NCBI GenBank assembly: GCA_038250905.1
Contig: JBBSBV010000001.1
Coordinates: 62,001-126,000 of the forward strand
Length of the DNA stretch: 64,000 bases
Reading direction: 5' to 3'
DNA from: JAENVU01 sp038250905
GTDB lineage: Bacteria > Actinomycetota > Acidimicrobiia > IMCC26256 > JAENVU01
Positions 34,935 to 43,574 of this stretch are shown here, piece after piece; the first letter of the stretch is position 1, and each line of letters opens with the position of its first letter. Below the pieces are notes generated by a model. It was not told the DNA's origin. It searched no databases and worked only from the letters and a program-made list of their open reading frames with translations. Position numbers and translations under genes: made by a program.

Positions 34935-35266
34935 GCGGACTCCTTGCCGTCCGTGACGACGGATTCCGACGCCGAGCGCGACCGGCCCGAGCGACGCTGG
35001 CCCGCGACGATCTCGGCGGACCCGTACAACACCGACGCTGCGACGAGCGTCGGGCCCATGACGAGGATCGCGAACAGCCAGTTGAACGTGCCGTCCGCGC
35101 TGTCGGTGCTCTGCGTGTAGGTGGTCACCTTCGTCAGACTCGGCGGGATCGAGCCGACCTGGGCCGGGTACGCGGCCCCGACGAGAAACGCCAACGCGAT
35201 CCCCGCAACCAATACCCCGATCGCGATCGCTCGCAGTCGGCCCGCCCGCCCCTTGCTGTCTGCCAC
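34931..35266 (-). CDS. Small membrane protein, two helices
   Basis: 111 residues from GTG 35266, chosen because GGAAGGG lies about 5 bases upstream; a longer frame exists without such a site. Hydrophobic segments at about 12-33 and 60-80, separated by a Thr/Ser-rich loop, and a hydrophilic Arg/Ser tail. No recognisable family. First gene of the SDR operon, its stop overlapping the next ATG. Confidence 0.6.
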   Translation of the reverse strand: MADSKGRAGRLRAIAIGVLVAGIALAFLVGAAYPAQVGSIPPSLTKVTTYTQSTDSADGTFNWLFAILVMGPTLVAASVLYGSAEIVAGQRRSGRSRSASESVVTDGKESA

Positions 35267-35357
35267 TGGTGTCCCTTCCGTTGCGAGTGCGTTCCGTGGT
35301 CGCACCGAGGGGCGACAGGGTGCCAGGATCACCGCCGACCGGCAACCCGGAGGTTCC

Positions 35358-36068
35358 ATGATCAAGCGCATCGGCTTCGTCGCTCGCCACCCGAGCCTCG
35401 GCGTGGACGAGTTTCACGACCGCTGGCAGGGGCAGCATGCGGATCTCGTCGCCGCGAGTCCGGCCGCGGCGGATCACAACCTGCGGTACGAGCAACACCG
35501 GCGGACCGCACGCGACTACGAGCGGGCCGAGTGCCCGTACGACGGCGTGTCCGTGCAGTGGTTCGACTCCTGGGACGGCTTCCATGCAATGCGCAACGAC
35601 CCGCGCCACGCCGAGGTGCTCGCCGATTCCGCCTCACTCTTCGGGGAGGTGCTCGAGGTCTTCACGGGGACCGAGATGGAGGTCATCGCCGGCCCCGCCG
35701 ATCGCGGCGAACCGGTGACCAAGCTCATCTGCGGTGTCCGCCACAAACCGGGCATGAACCTCGACGCGTTCCACAAGTACTGGTGGGAGGTCCACGGGCC
35801 GCTCAACCGGGACACCCCGGCCGTGCGGAAGTACTTCATTCGCTACGAGCAGAACCACCGCCTGCCCGAGGACTACTCCCGTCCGGGATGCGATCTCGAC
35901 GGCGTGACGATCGAGTGGTTCCGCTCGGCACGGGACTTCTTCGGCATGGCGGTCGATCCCGAGAGCCGTGACGTCATCCGCAACGACGAGCACAACTTCC
36001 TCGACCCCGATGGCCTGGTGTGGCTCCTCACCGGCCCCGAACACGTCCTTTGGGACCGACGGGCCTGA
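35358..36068 (+). CDS. EthD-domain protein, tandem repeat
   Basis: 236 residues from ATG 35358, with GGAGG 5 bases upstream. Two copies of the EthD fold in line: 1-115 (IKRIGFVARHPSLGVDEFHDRW) and 116-236 (VTKLICGVRHKPGMNLDAFHKYW), each with the HGP/GQH-like motif and a WF pair. EthD proteins are small dimeric ferredoxin-fold proteins near degradation genes; a fused pair would mimic the dimer. Function unproven. The 121 bases between it and the convergent LLM gene contain a GCGGTC/GACCGC hairpin (36148-36164), a possible terminator. Confidence 0.82.
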   Translation: MIKRIGFVARHPSLGVDEFHDRWQGQHADLVAASPAAADHNLRYEQHRRTARDYERAECPYDGVSVQWFDSWDGFHAMRNDPRHAEVLADSASLFGEVLEVFTGTEMEVIAGPADRGEPVTKLICGVRHKPGMNLDAFHKYWWEVHGPLNRDTPAVRKYFIRYEQNHRLPEDYSRPGCDLDGVTIEWFRSARDFFGMAVDPESRDVIRNDEHNFLDPDGLVWLLTGPEHVLWDRRA

Positions 36069-36189
36069 CTCTCCGCTCGCACTCCTGACGGAGCCGGTTC
36101 GGAGGCCTCGCTCCGAGTCTGCTCGGCTCGCAAGCTCCGCCTCGGGAGCGGTCAGGCCGACCGCGGGGCCGTCGAGAGAACAACTCTCC

Positions 36190-37227
36190 TCACAAACACA
36201 ACTCGGCCATGGTGCGGAGGGTGGTGGCGTCGCCGTAGAGGAGGATCTGGGTCACGCAGGATTCGCGCCACATCTCGAGGTCGTCGCGGATCTTCTCCTT
36301 GGGTCCGATGAGCGCGGTCTCCTCGATCAGCGAGCGCGGGACCTTGGCCGCGGCCTCGTCCTTCTTGCCGGCCAGGTACAGATCCTGGATCTCCCGGGCC
36401 TCGGCCTCATAGCCCATCCGGCCGAAGACGTTGGCGTGGAAGTTGACCTCCCTCGCGCCCATGCCGCCGATGTAGAGCGCGAGCACCGGTCGCAACATGT
36501 CGGCCGCTTCGTCGACGTCGTCGTGGAAGATCACGGGGACCGTCGCCGCCACGGTGAAGTCGTCGAACGACCGGCGCGCCCCGGCGCGGGCGAAACCCTC
36601 CGCCAGTGCGCCGCGATAGAAGTCGTCGATCTTCGGCGAGTAGTAGATGGCGAGCCAACCGTCGGCGATCTCGGCCGTGAGCGCGACGTTCTTCGGGCCC
36701 TCCGACGCGAGGTAGATCGGCAGGTCTTCGCGCAGCGGGTGGGTGATCGAACGGACGGCCTTTCCGAGCCCGGTCCCGCCGGGGTACGGCAGCTTGTAGT
36801 GCTCGCCGTCGTAGGTGAGCGGCTCCTTGCGGGCGAGGATCCGGCGCATGATCTCCACGTACTCGCGGGTTCGGGCGAGCGGCTTGGCGTACGGTTGGCC
36901 GTACCACCCCTCCACCACCTGCGGTCCGGACGCCCCGAGCCCGAGGATGAAACGACCGCCGGTGAGGTGGTCCATGGTGATCGCGGCCATCGCGGTCGCG
37001 GTCGGGGTCCGCGCCGACATCTGGATGATCGACGTGCCGAGTTGGATCCGGGACGTCACCGATCCGTACCAGGCGAGCGGCGTGAGCGCGTCCGACCCGT
37101 AGGCCTCGGCGGTCCACGCGGTGGCATACCCGAGTCGCTCGGCCTCGAGCAGCAACTCCGGGACACCCACCGGCGGCTGCGCGCCCCAGTACCCCACCAT
37201 GAATCCGAGGTCCAACTGCTTCGTCAT
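36190..37227 (-). CDS. LLM-class (probably F420-dependent) oxidoreductase
   Basis: 345 residues from ATG 37227. Luciferase-like TIM barrel: GYATAWTAEAYGSDALTPLAW near the start, RIQLGTSIIQMSARTP, GRFILGLGASGPQVVEGWYG; these are typical of actinobacterial F420-linked LLM proteins. Likely hydride transfer to or from an unknown substrate, F420 preference being inferred from family. TAGTGT ends 8 bases before the ATG but includes the upstream stop codon, so either a leaderless start or operon read-through is possible. Confidence 0.87.
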   Translation of the reverse strand: MTKQLDLGFMVGYWGAQPPVGVPELLLEAERLGYATAWTAEAYGSDALTPLAWYGSVTSRIQLGTSIIQMSARTPTATAMAAITMDHLTGGRFILGLGASGPQVVEGWYGQPYAKPLARTREYVEIMRRILARKEPLTYDGEHYKLPYPGGTGLGKAVRSITHPLREDLPIYLASEGPKNVALTAEIADGWLAIYYSPKIDDFYRGALAEGFARAGARRSFDDFTVAATVPVIFHDDVDEAADMLRPVLALYIGGMGAREVNFHANVFGRMGYEAEAREIQDLYLAGKKDEAAAKVPRSLIEETALIGPKEKIRDDLEMWRESCVTQILLYGDATTLRTMAELCL

Positions 37228-37238
37228 GGCGGGTGACA

Positions 37239-37967
37239 CTAGGGCGCGAGTTCGACCCGGATCGACGCTCGGACGTCGTCGCCCACCAGGAACCACAGCG
37301 CCAGGTCATCCGGGGTACGGATCGTCGCCACTTCGCACGTCTCCCCCGGCAGGACTCCGACCCCGAACTCGATGGTGGCCGTGGTGATGCGTGCGCCTTC
37401 GCCGGGCGCCAACGCGTTCTCCACCGGCACCCAGTAGACCGCGTTGTTCACGTGGCCGAAGACGTCGAAGTCGGTGGTCCGCAACGGGAAGATCGCCCGC
37501 GGCGCGTCCACCGGCGGCGCCGGGTGCGTGAGGCGCGCACTCACCTTGTGGGCACGGATCTCGTCGCCGTACGCGACGAAGAACTCGGGCGGCAGTGCGA
37601 CCGGCGCGCCGGTGTCGAGCCGGACGTACACCCAGACCGCCGCGATCGTGGCCAGCACCCCGTGGCGGAGGGCGGTTCGATCGTCGTTGAGGCCATCGAG
37701 GCCGATGAGGGTTGTCGTGCGCTCGGCCCAGCGACCGCCGACGCCACTGGGAACCGTCTCGAGTCGCAGGTCCTCGTAGATCGTCGGCAGCCGTCCGACG
37801 TCGTAGGTCATGCGCCGCAGGATCCAGCCCCGACCATCCGGCAGATGGGCGTGCGCCGCGTCTTCCGCGGCGATGTCCTGCAGATAGCGCGCCAACGAGT
37901 CGAGACGAAGTCGCCCGCGCGGCGTGGTGTCGGCGAGCCGCACCTTCTGTTGCATCGAGTAACTCAC
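37239..37967 (-). CDS. Acyl-ACP thioesterase-like protein
   Basis: 242 residues from GTG 37967, overlapping the stop of the upstream gene (GTGA). Two hotdog halves: the first with TPRGRLRLDSLARYLQDIAAEDA, the second with DFDVFGHVNNAVYW, the order seen in acyl-ACP thioesterases (PF01643-like) and their actinobacterial relatives. It would release a fatty or related acid from ACP or CoA in the cytosol. Second gene of the operon that begins at 38527. Confidence 0.83.
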   Translation of the reverse strand: MSYSMQQKVRLADTTPRGRLRLDSLARYLQDIAAEDAAHAHLPDGRGWILRRMTYDVGRLPTIYEDLRLETVPSGVGGRWAERTTTLIGLDGLNDDRTALRHGVLATIAAVWVYVRLDTGAPVALPPEFFVAYGDEIRAHKVSARLTHPAPPVDAPRAIFPLRTTDFDVFGHVNNAVYWVPVENALAPGEGARITTATIEFGVGVLPGETCEVATIRTPDDLALWFLVGDDVRASIRVELAP

Positions 37968-38527
37968 GCGAACACCGCCGCCAGGCCGCGCACCAGTGCT
38001 TCGACATGTTCGGGCTCACCGCGCGGTCCGAGGCCCCGCACGCGCGGTGGCAGTTCCACCTGGATCCCCCCACGTCGCGTCAGGTTGCACGGGTTCTTCG
38101 GGTGCACACCACGCAGTTCACGCGGGATCGCCTCGACGTCGTCGACCACTTCGAAGCCGTCGAGGTGGGGCCGCATCCTCGCCGCCGCCACGCGTGCCAG
38201 CTCGCGGTCGGCGCCCCCGAGCAGCACGTGGGTCCAGAATCCCGCCCGCCCGTAACCGTGCACCGAGACCACCACCTCGACGTGGTCGAGGAACGCCAAC
38301 AACTTGGGTGACGCCGCCGGGTCGTACAGGTGGGACGGTACGTGCCACTGCAGCCCGTCAGGCTGTTCCACCGCATAGAACGACGCACCCGTGATTCCCG
38401 CGGCGCGACGCGCCACCTCGGCCGTTCCCCGTTCGAGTGAACCGCCGTGGATCGCCATGAACCCGAACCGGGCCCGGAGCTGCAGCGTCTCGCACACGCC
38501 GTCGTGGGCAAGGAGGTCGGCCAGCAC
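37964..38527 (-). CDS. Poly-gamma-glutamate hydrolase family protein (PghP-like)
   Basis: 187 residues from GTG 38527. MAIHGGSLERGTAE (24-37) and VSVHGYGR (88-94) match the zinc-site motifs of phage-type poly-gamma-glutamate hydrolases (PF05908): H27, E32, H90. It should cleave gamma-glutamyl or similar amide bonds. No signal peptide is seen, so it is cytosolic here, unlike an exported depolymerase. TAGGTT (plus 38534-38539) ends 6 bases before the GTG with no ribosome-binding site, so it is probably leaderless. Confidence 0.8.
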   Translation of the reverse strand: MLADLLAHDGVCETLQLRARFGFMAIHGGSLERGTAEVARRAAGITGASFYAVEQPDGLQWHVPSHLYDPAASPKLLAFLDHVEVVVSVHGYGRAGFWTHVLLGGADRELARVAAARMRPHLDGFEVVDDVEAIPRELRGVHPKNPCNLTRRGGIQVELPPRVRGLGPRGEPEHVEALVRGLAAVFA

Positions 38528-38533
38528 GGCCCG

Positions 38534-38539
38534 AACCTA
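38534..38539 (-). promoter_or_regulatory. Leaderless-type -10 (TAGGTT)
   Basis: On the minus strand TAGGTT ends exactly 6 bases before GTG 38527. It overlaps the stop of the preceding LLM gene. Confidence 0.45.
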
Positions 38540-39415
38540 CGCCGCCAGCGCGGCGATGAGCCGGTCGAGCTCGGTCGGATCGTCGGTGGTGGGCACGAGG
38601 ATGAACTCGTCGCAGCCGGTCTCGGCCACGGCGGCCACCACTTCCCGCAGGACGCCGGGGTCGTGGAGCCGACACAGCCCGGCCATCGCCGATGCCGCCG
38701 CGTCGCCGAACGTGCTCAGGTAGTTCCGGGCGTATGCGGACAGCCGATCCCGTGCCCCGTCACCCAGCGCGAACCAGGTGGAGGTCGACAACCACGGGGC
38801 CGAGGACCGTCCGCTCTTGGTCCACGCGATGCGCACGGCATCGAAGGTCCGGGCGACGGCTTCCGGGTCGGGTGCCAGATCGAAGCCCGACAACCCGTCG
38901 GCCCACCGCGCCGAGCGGGCCAGCGACTTCGGTCCCATGGATGCCGTGAGGATCGGCGGCCCTCCGGGTTGCACGGGGGTCGGGCCGATCGGGGGCACGT
39001 CGACCATCACGACCTCGCCCCGCCAGACCGCCCGCATGATCTCGACCTGCTCGTCGAGTCGGGCGAATCGGGACGCGGTCGAGGTGCCGACGGCCGCGTA
39101 GTCCTGATCCCGGCCGCCGACGCCCACCCCGAGCGTCAACCGTCCACCGGACAGCACGTCGATCGTCGCGGCCTGCTTCGCGAGCCGGACCGGATCGTGG
39201 GTGGGCAGCACGGCGATCGTCGACACCAGGCGGACCCGCTCGGTCGCGGCCGCCGCGTACGCGAGCGTCGAGACAAGGTCGTGGCTGGGGTAGGCCACCC
39301 GCTCACCGACGGCGAGCGCCGAGAACGGGCCGTCGTCGATGCGCTTGCACCACTCGCGGATCGTCGGACCGTCGACGCCCACCACGAACGACGGCAACGT
39401 CATCCCGAGCAGCAC
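38537..39415 (-). CDS. LLM-class oxidoreductase
   Basis: About 292 residues. Luciferase-like fold: LPSFVVGVDGPTIREWCKRIDDGPF start, VRLVSTIAVLPTHDPVRLAKQAATID, then GRLTLGVGVGGRDQDYAAVG, the flavin/F420 binding region. Shorter than the other LLM protein here. GTG 39415 (2 bases after the upstream stop) or ATG 39403 are both possible; neither has a clear ribosome-binding site. It follows the interrupted acyl-CoA dehydrogenase, probably in one transcript. Confidence 0.85.
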   Translation of the reverse strand: MLLGMTLPSFVVGVDGPTIREWCKRIDDGPFSALAVGERVAYPSHDLVSTLAYAAAATERVRLVSTIAVLPTHDPVRLAKQAATIDVLSGGRLTLGVGVGGRDQDYAAVGTSTASRFARLDEQVEIMRAVWRGEVVMVDVPPIGPTPVQPGGPPILTASMGPKSLARSARWADGLSGFDLAPDPEAVARTFDAVRIAWTKSGRSSAPWLSTSTWFALGDGARDRLSAYARNYLSTFGDAAASAMAGLCRLHDPGVLREVVAAVAETGCDEFILVPTTDDPTELDRLIAALAA

Positions 39416-39417
39416 GG

Positions 39418-40665
39418 CTACGCGTTCTTCGGGATGTCCTTGAACGGCGCGCCCTTGTTCGGATCGGGCTCCTTGGGCAGCCCGAGTGCCCGCTCGCCGA
39501 TGATGTTGCGCTGTACCTGGTCGGTACCCCCGTAGATCGAGGGACCCGGCGAGAACAGCACCATCTCCTGTTGCATCCCACCACTCGCGCTGTCCTTGCC
39601 CATGATCGCGATCTCCGGGCCGAGCACCTGGGTGGCGACCTCGCGGTTGAGGCGGAGCATGTCGCTCATCATGAGCTTGGCGAGGTTGGGGGCCGCCGCG
39701 CTCGCGCCACCGCTGCGCATCCGCAGACTCGAGTACTTGCCGATCTGCTCCAAGGACCACAGCTTCACGATGCCCTGCCGCACCACCGCGTCGTCGATGG
39801 TTCCGTTCTCCTTCGCGAGCGTGATGAGCCGCTTCGCCATCCCGCCGCCACCGCCACCGGTCCCACCGGTGCGGACCTGGCCGACGGTGTCGCCGACGCG
39901 CAGGCCCAGCTGGTTGGAGATCGGGCCCGGGAACGCAGACCCCGCGGCGCCACTCCCGCCGCTGCCGAGCCCGGCCCGTTCCGCCGCCAAGGTGGTGTTC
40001 GCGACCGCCCAGCCGTTGTTCAATCCGCCGATGACGTTGGCGTCCGGCACCCGGGCACCGTCGAGGAAGACCTCGTTGAACATCGCCCGGCCGGTCATCT
40101 CCTTGAGCGGTCGGATCTCGATGCCCGGTTGGTCCATGTCGATACCGAAGTAGGTGATCCCGGTGTGCTTCGGCGCGTCCGGGTTGGTACGCGCGATCAG
40201 CATTCCCATGTTGCACAGCTGCGCAGTCGAGGTCCACACCTTCTGACCGGTGATGATCCACTCGTCGCCGTCCCGCTCGGCCTTGCACTGCAGGCCCGCG
40301 AGGTCGGAACCGGCACCGGGCTCGCTGAAGAGCTGGCACCACGCGTCGGACCCGTCGAAGATCCGCCTGAGCCACACGTCCTTCTGTTCACGGGTGGCAT
40401 GGGTGGAGATGGTCGGTGCGGCCAGGAGGTAGCCGAGTCCGGCCGGCGGACCGACTGCCCCGGCCTTGGCCAGCTCCTAGTTCACCACGTTCGCGAGCGC
40501 CCGGTTGTAGCCCTTCCCGAAGTCCTCCTCGGGGAAGGTCGGCGCGCCGTAGCCCGACTCGGTCAGCCGCTCCCACCACTCGCCGACGGTGAGGTCGGGG
40601 CTCCAGTTCGCTTCGAGCCAGGCACGAACTTCCTCGCGTACCGATTCCGGAGTGGGCATTGCCAT
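39418..40665 (-). pseudogene. Acyl-CoA dehydrogenase interrupted by one in-frame TAG
   Basis: From ATG 40665 the frame encodes the N-terminal acyl-CoA dehydrogenase helix region (VREEVRAWLEANWSP) and stops at TAG 40477-40479 (codon 63). Past that codon the same frame continues without shift as ELAKAGAVGPPAGLGYLLAAPTI, then the FAD/substrate domain (WCQLFSEPGAGSDLAGL, WIITGQKVWTSTAQ) and the C-terminal helical domain ending YGGTDQVQRNIIGERALGLP. One base (GAG or CAG to TAG) would explain it. A restart at an internal GTG/ATG near 40377 would lack about 95 residues. It is either a recent nonsense mutation or a sequencing error; the rest is well conserved. Confidence 0.85.
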
Positions 40666-40684
40666 GGTCGGACAACCTTTCGAT

Positions 40685-41029
40685 TCAGCCGAGGAGGTCG
40701 AGGAGCTTTTCGGGGGGACGAGCGATCACGGCCCGGTCACCGACGATGACGACGGGCCGTTCCATGAGCTCGGGGTGGGCCAGCAACAGGTCGACGACGC
40801 TCGCCGGCGTCACGTAGTCGGCCGAACTCAGACCGAGTTCCTTGAACCGCTTGTCCTTCCGGACCAGCGCCGCAGGTTCGTCGTCGACGATCGCGACGAT
40901 CCGTTCGAGTGTCGCCCGGTCGGGCGGTGCCTTCAGGTATTCGGTGACGTCGGGGTCGACGCCGTGCTCAGCGAGGATCTCCAGCGCGCCGCGAGACTTC
41001 GAGCACGCCGGATTGTGAAAGATCTGCAT
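40685..41029 (-). CDS. arsC: ArsC-family arsenate reductase/Spx-like thioredoxin-fold protein
   Basis: 114 residues. Starts with MQIFHNPACSKSRGALEIL: catalytic C9 in the glutaredoxin-dependent ArsC position, followed by the family's YLKAPPDRATL and RPVVIVGDRAVIARPPE segment with the arsenate-binding Arg region. It reduces arsenate using glutaredoxin/thioredoxin-type donors. No ars operon partner is nearby, so a general thiol-redox role is possible. Lies 19 bases upstream of the acyl-CoA dehydrogenase start and 12 bases downstream of yceH. Confidence 0.88.
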   Translation of the reverse strand: MQIFHNPACSKSRGALEILAEHGVDPDVTEYLKAPPDRATLERIVAIVDDEPAALVRKDKRFKELGLSSADYVTPASVVDLLLAHPELMERPVVIVGDRAVIARPPEKLLDLLG

Positions 41030-41041
41030 CGGTCCGGGAGG

Positions 41042-41701
41042 CTAATCCCGGGCTCGGGGCGCGAGCCCGTCCAGCTCGGCCGCGAGCCGCGCGACCTCGG
41101 CTTCCAGCGCCGCCACCCGGGCGGCGAGGGACTCACCCGGGGCCGGTCCGCGATCGACCGGCCGGTCGGACCCGGTCGCGTTCGTCACGGCGGCCGTGAC
41201 CACGGCCACGCCGCCGGTCAGCAGCTCGCTCCACCGCGCCTCCTTGCGGCCCGGCTCGCGCGGTAACTGCGCCACCAACGGACCGTCCTCGTGCCGGAGC
41301 AACCGGCCGAGCGCGTCATCGACCGCGTCGAGTCCGCTGAACGCATGCAGTCGCTCGCTGCGCGCCTTCAACTCGCCTGGCGTCTGAGGTCCGCGGAGCA
41401 GGAGGACCCCCACGAGCGCCAACTCGGGTGCGCCCATCGGCACGACGCGCCCCACGACCTGGGAGTACTTGATCGCCCGACCCCCGAGCGGCTTCTCGCG
41501 CCGGATCAGCTCCAGGCCCCGCAGTTCGTCGAGGCCCGCCTCCACCGTGGCCTCGTCGTAGCGGACCACCGGCCAGCGGTTCGTCGTCTGGTTGCAGGCG
41601 TTCACGAGCGCGTTCAGGCTCAGCGGATACTGGTCGGGGGTGGTCCGTTCCTTCTCGAGCAGGCAACCGAGGATCCGGGCCGCAACCGGTGAGATCTGCA
41701 T
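41042..41701 (-). CDS. yceH: YceH family protein (DUF480)
   Basis: 219 residues from ATG 41701. Close to Escherichia coli YceH in length and landmarks: RILGCLLEKERTTPDQYPLSLNALVNACNQTTNR, LLLRGPQTPGELKARSERLHAFSG, EDGPLVAQLPREPGRKEARW. Two winged-helix modules; molecular role not established. The C-terminal 25 residues form a short coiled coil (AARVAALEAEVARLAAELDGL). TAGCTT (plus 41709-41714) is 7 bases upstream of the start. Divergent from the ferritin-like gene. Confidence 0.93.
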   Translation of the reverse strand: MQISPVAARILGCLLEKERTTPDQYPLSLNALVNACNQTTNRWPVVRYDEATVEAGLDELRGLELIRREKPLGGRAIKYSQVVGRVVPMGAPELALVGVLLLRGPQTPGELKARSERLHAFSGLDAVDDALGRLLRHEDGPLVAQLPREPGRKEARWSELLTGGVAVVTAAVTNATGSDRPVDRGPAPGESLAARVAALEAEVARLAAELDGLAPRARD

Positions 41702-41708
41702 ACCTCGC

Positions 41709-41739
41709 AAGCTAGCGAGCCGGACCGGCGGGGTACATT
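41709..41739. promoter_or_regulatory. Divergent leaderless -10 pair
   Basis: Minus strand TAGCTT (41709-41714) is 7 bases from ATG 41701; plus strand TACATT (41734-41739) is 6 bases from ATG 41746. The whole intergenic region is 44 bases, leaving little room for leaders. Confidence 0.5.
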
Positions 41740-41745
41740 TGCGCG

Positions 41746-42861
41746 ATGAGTGAATCAACTGCCCGCGAGTTCCTCGGCCGCGCCGACGTCAACGACGTCG
41801 AGTCGATCATCCGCGACGACGCGATGGACTTCGGCAACCTGTTCCACCTCACGCCGTCCCGTGGCGACGCGATCTTCACCTGGGACTACGCCCGCACCCG
41901 TGAGGGCCTGAGCAAGCTGTACGAGAAGGCCAAGACCTCCCAGTGGAACGGCAGCACCGACCTCGACTGGTCGATCGACGTCGACCCGGAGAAGGTGGCT
42001 CGCGAAATGTCCGGCGCGGTGGCGTTCTTCCAGCAGCGCATGACCGACGTCGAGGGCTCTCCGGTCAAGAAGTGGGGCGAGGCCGAGTGGCTCCGATTCC
42101 AGATGGAGGCCTTCAACTGGCGGATGAGTCAGTTCCTCCATGGCGAGCAGGGCGCGTTGCTCTGCACCGGCAAGATCGTGGTCACCACCCCGTGGATCGA
42201 CGCCAAGTACTACGCGGCCACCCAGGTCATGGATGAAGCCCGTCACGTCGAGGTCTTCGCCCGCTACCTCGACACCAAGCTCGACGGCCACTACCCCGTC
42301 AACGCCAACCTGCAACTCCTCATCAACGACGTCCTGGGCGATTCGCGCTGGGACATGACCTACATGGGCATGCAGATCATGATCGAGGGACTCGCACTCG
42401 CGGCCTTCGGCTTCATGCACCACGTGACCCAGGAACCGCTGCTCAAGCAACTGCTCCGCTACGTGATGAGCGACGAAGCCCGCCACGTGGCGTTCGGTGT
42501 GCTGTCGCTGCAGGAGTACTACCAAGGACTCTCCGCCGCCGAGCTGCGCGAGCGCCAGGAGTTCGCGTTCGAGGCCGCGATCCGCATGCGGGACCGCCTC
42601 ATGATGCAGGCCGTGTGGGAGCGCATGGGCATCGACCGGCGCACCATCACCGAGACGATGTTCCGGCTACGTGCCGAGGGCGGCAACCCGTTCCAGGCCG
42701 CGCTGTTCTCCAAGATCGTGCCCAACTGCAAGAAGCTCGGCCTCCTCGATGCCGGCGACGGTTGGCTGCGCGAGAAGTTCACCGAGATCGGCGTCATCGA
42801 ATACGAAGACGCGATGGACACCGGCGAGGAATACGAACTGCTCGACTTCGCCACGTCTTGA
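41746..42861 (+). CDS. Ferritin-like diiron protein (probable oxygenase)
   Basis: 371 residues. Two DEARHVE/DEARHVA motifs (in MDEARHVEVFARY and SDEARHVAFGVLS), each in a long helix and spaced as in four-helix diiron proteins; further Glu ligands lie in the preceding helices (FHLTP.., MIEGLALAAFG). This arrangement fits ferritin-like diiron oxygenases/N-oxygenases rather than iron-storage ferritin. Substrate unknown. TACATT exactly 6 bases before the ATG indicates a leaderless transcript. Confidence 0.78.
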   Translation: MSESTAREFLGRADVNDVESIIRDDAMDFGNLFHLTPSRGDAIFTWDYARTREGLSKLYEKAKTSQWNGSTDLDWSIDVDPEKVAREMSGAVAFFQQRMTDVEGSPVKKWGEAEWLRFQMEAFNWRMSQFLHGEQGALLCTGKIVVTTPWIDAKYYAATQVMDEARHVEVFARYLDTKLDGHYPVNANLQLLINDVLGDSRWDMTYMGMQIMIEGLALAAFGFMHHVTQEPLLKQLLRYVMSDEARHVAFGVLSLQEYYQGLSAAELRERQEFAFEAAIRMRDRLMMQAVWERMGIDRRTITETMFRLRAEGGNPFQAALFSKIVPNCKKLGLLDAGDGWLREKFTEIGVIEYEDAMDTGEEYELLDFATS

Positions 42862-42901
42862 TTGCTCGTTGGCGTTCGTTGCTTGCTGTCCCCGTCGTGC
42901 G

Positions 42902-43564
42902 TCAGTCCCAGGTGACGTCGAGGGTCAAGGCGTCGGCCAGGCGGCGGGTGTAGTCGGCGCGGGAGATGGCGACGGCACCCATGGAGGCGAGGTGGGGCGT
43001 CACCCACTGCACGTCGAAGAGCGCAGCGCCGATCGTGGTCAGCTTCGCCACCGTCGCGACGAGCGCGACCTTCGACGCGTCGGTCACCACATGGAACATC
43101 GACTCCCCCGCGAAGAGTCCGTTGATCGCCACGCCGTACAACCCACCGGCCAGACGGTCGTCCTCCCACACCTCCACACTGTGCGCCCACCCGAGGTCGT
43201 GCAGCCGGGCGTAGGCCGCGACGAACCCGTCGTCGATCCAGCCATCCGGACGGCGCGGGTCACCGCAGGCCCGCATCACCTGCTCGAACGTCGTGTCGTA
43301 GGTGACGGAGAAGCGCCCCACCGACCGTCGTAACGACCGGCTCACGTGCAGGCCGTCGATGGGGATCACGCCGCGTTCGACCGGTGACCACCAGCCCAAC
43401 TGGCGCCGGCGCCCGACCCGCATGGGGAACAGCCCGGTCCGGTACGCGGCCAGCAGCGTGCCCGGTTCGAGATCGGCACCGATGCCGGCGATCTCACCGT
43501 CGCCCGCCACCTCGGGGTCGGGCATCTGCCACACGCTCGGTGGTGGTTCGACCGGACGCGGCAC
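42902..43564 (-). CDS. aat: Leucyl/phenylalanyl-tRNA-protein transferase
   Basis: 220 residues. WWSPVERGVIP, then GGLYGVAINGLFAGESMFH and DVQWVTPHLASMGAVAISR are the standard Aat blocks; GNAT-like fold. It adds Leu or Phe from tRNA to N-terminal Arg/Lys of proteins, marking them for ClpS/ClpAP degradation. GTG 43564 lies 10 bases after the gltD stop, so aat is probably the third gene of a gltB-gltD-aat transcript, an unusual placement. The 40 bases after its convergent neighbour's stop hold nothing recognisable. Confidence 0.93.
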   Translation of the reverse strand: MPRPVEPPPSVWQMPDPEVAGDGEIAGIGADLEPGTLLAAYRTGLFPMRVGRRRQLGWWSPVERGVIPIDGLHVSRSLRRSVGRFSVTYDTTFEQVMRACGDPRRPDGWIDDGFVAAYARLHDLGWAHSVEVWEDDRLAGGLYGVAINGLFAGESMFHVVTDASKVALVATVAKLTTIGAALFDVQWVTPHLASMGAVAISRADYTRRLADALTLDVTWD

Positions 43565-43574
43565 CCGGCGAGAT

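Noticed and set aside
40477..40479. TAG in the acyl-CoA dehydrogenase read as pyrrolysine
   Set aside because: No pyl genes are seen, other genes here end in TAG, and the residue is not at an active site; a nonsense mutation or base error is simpler.
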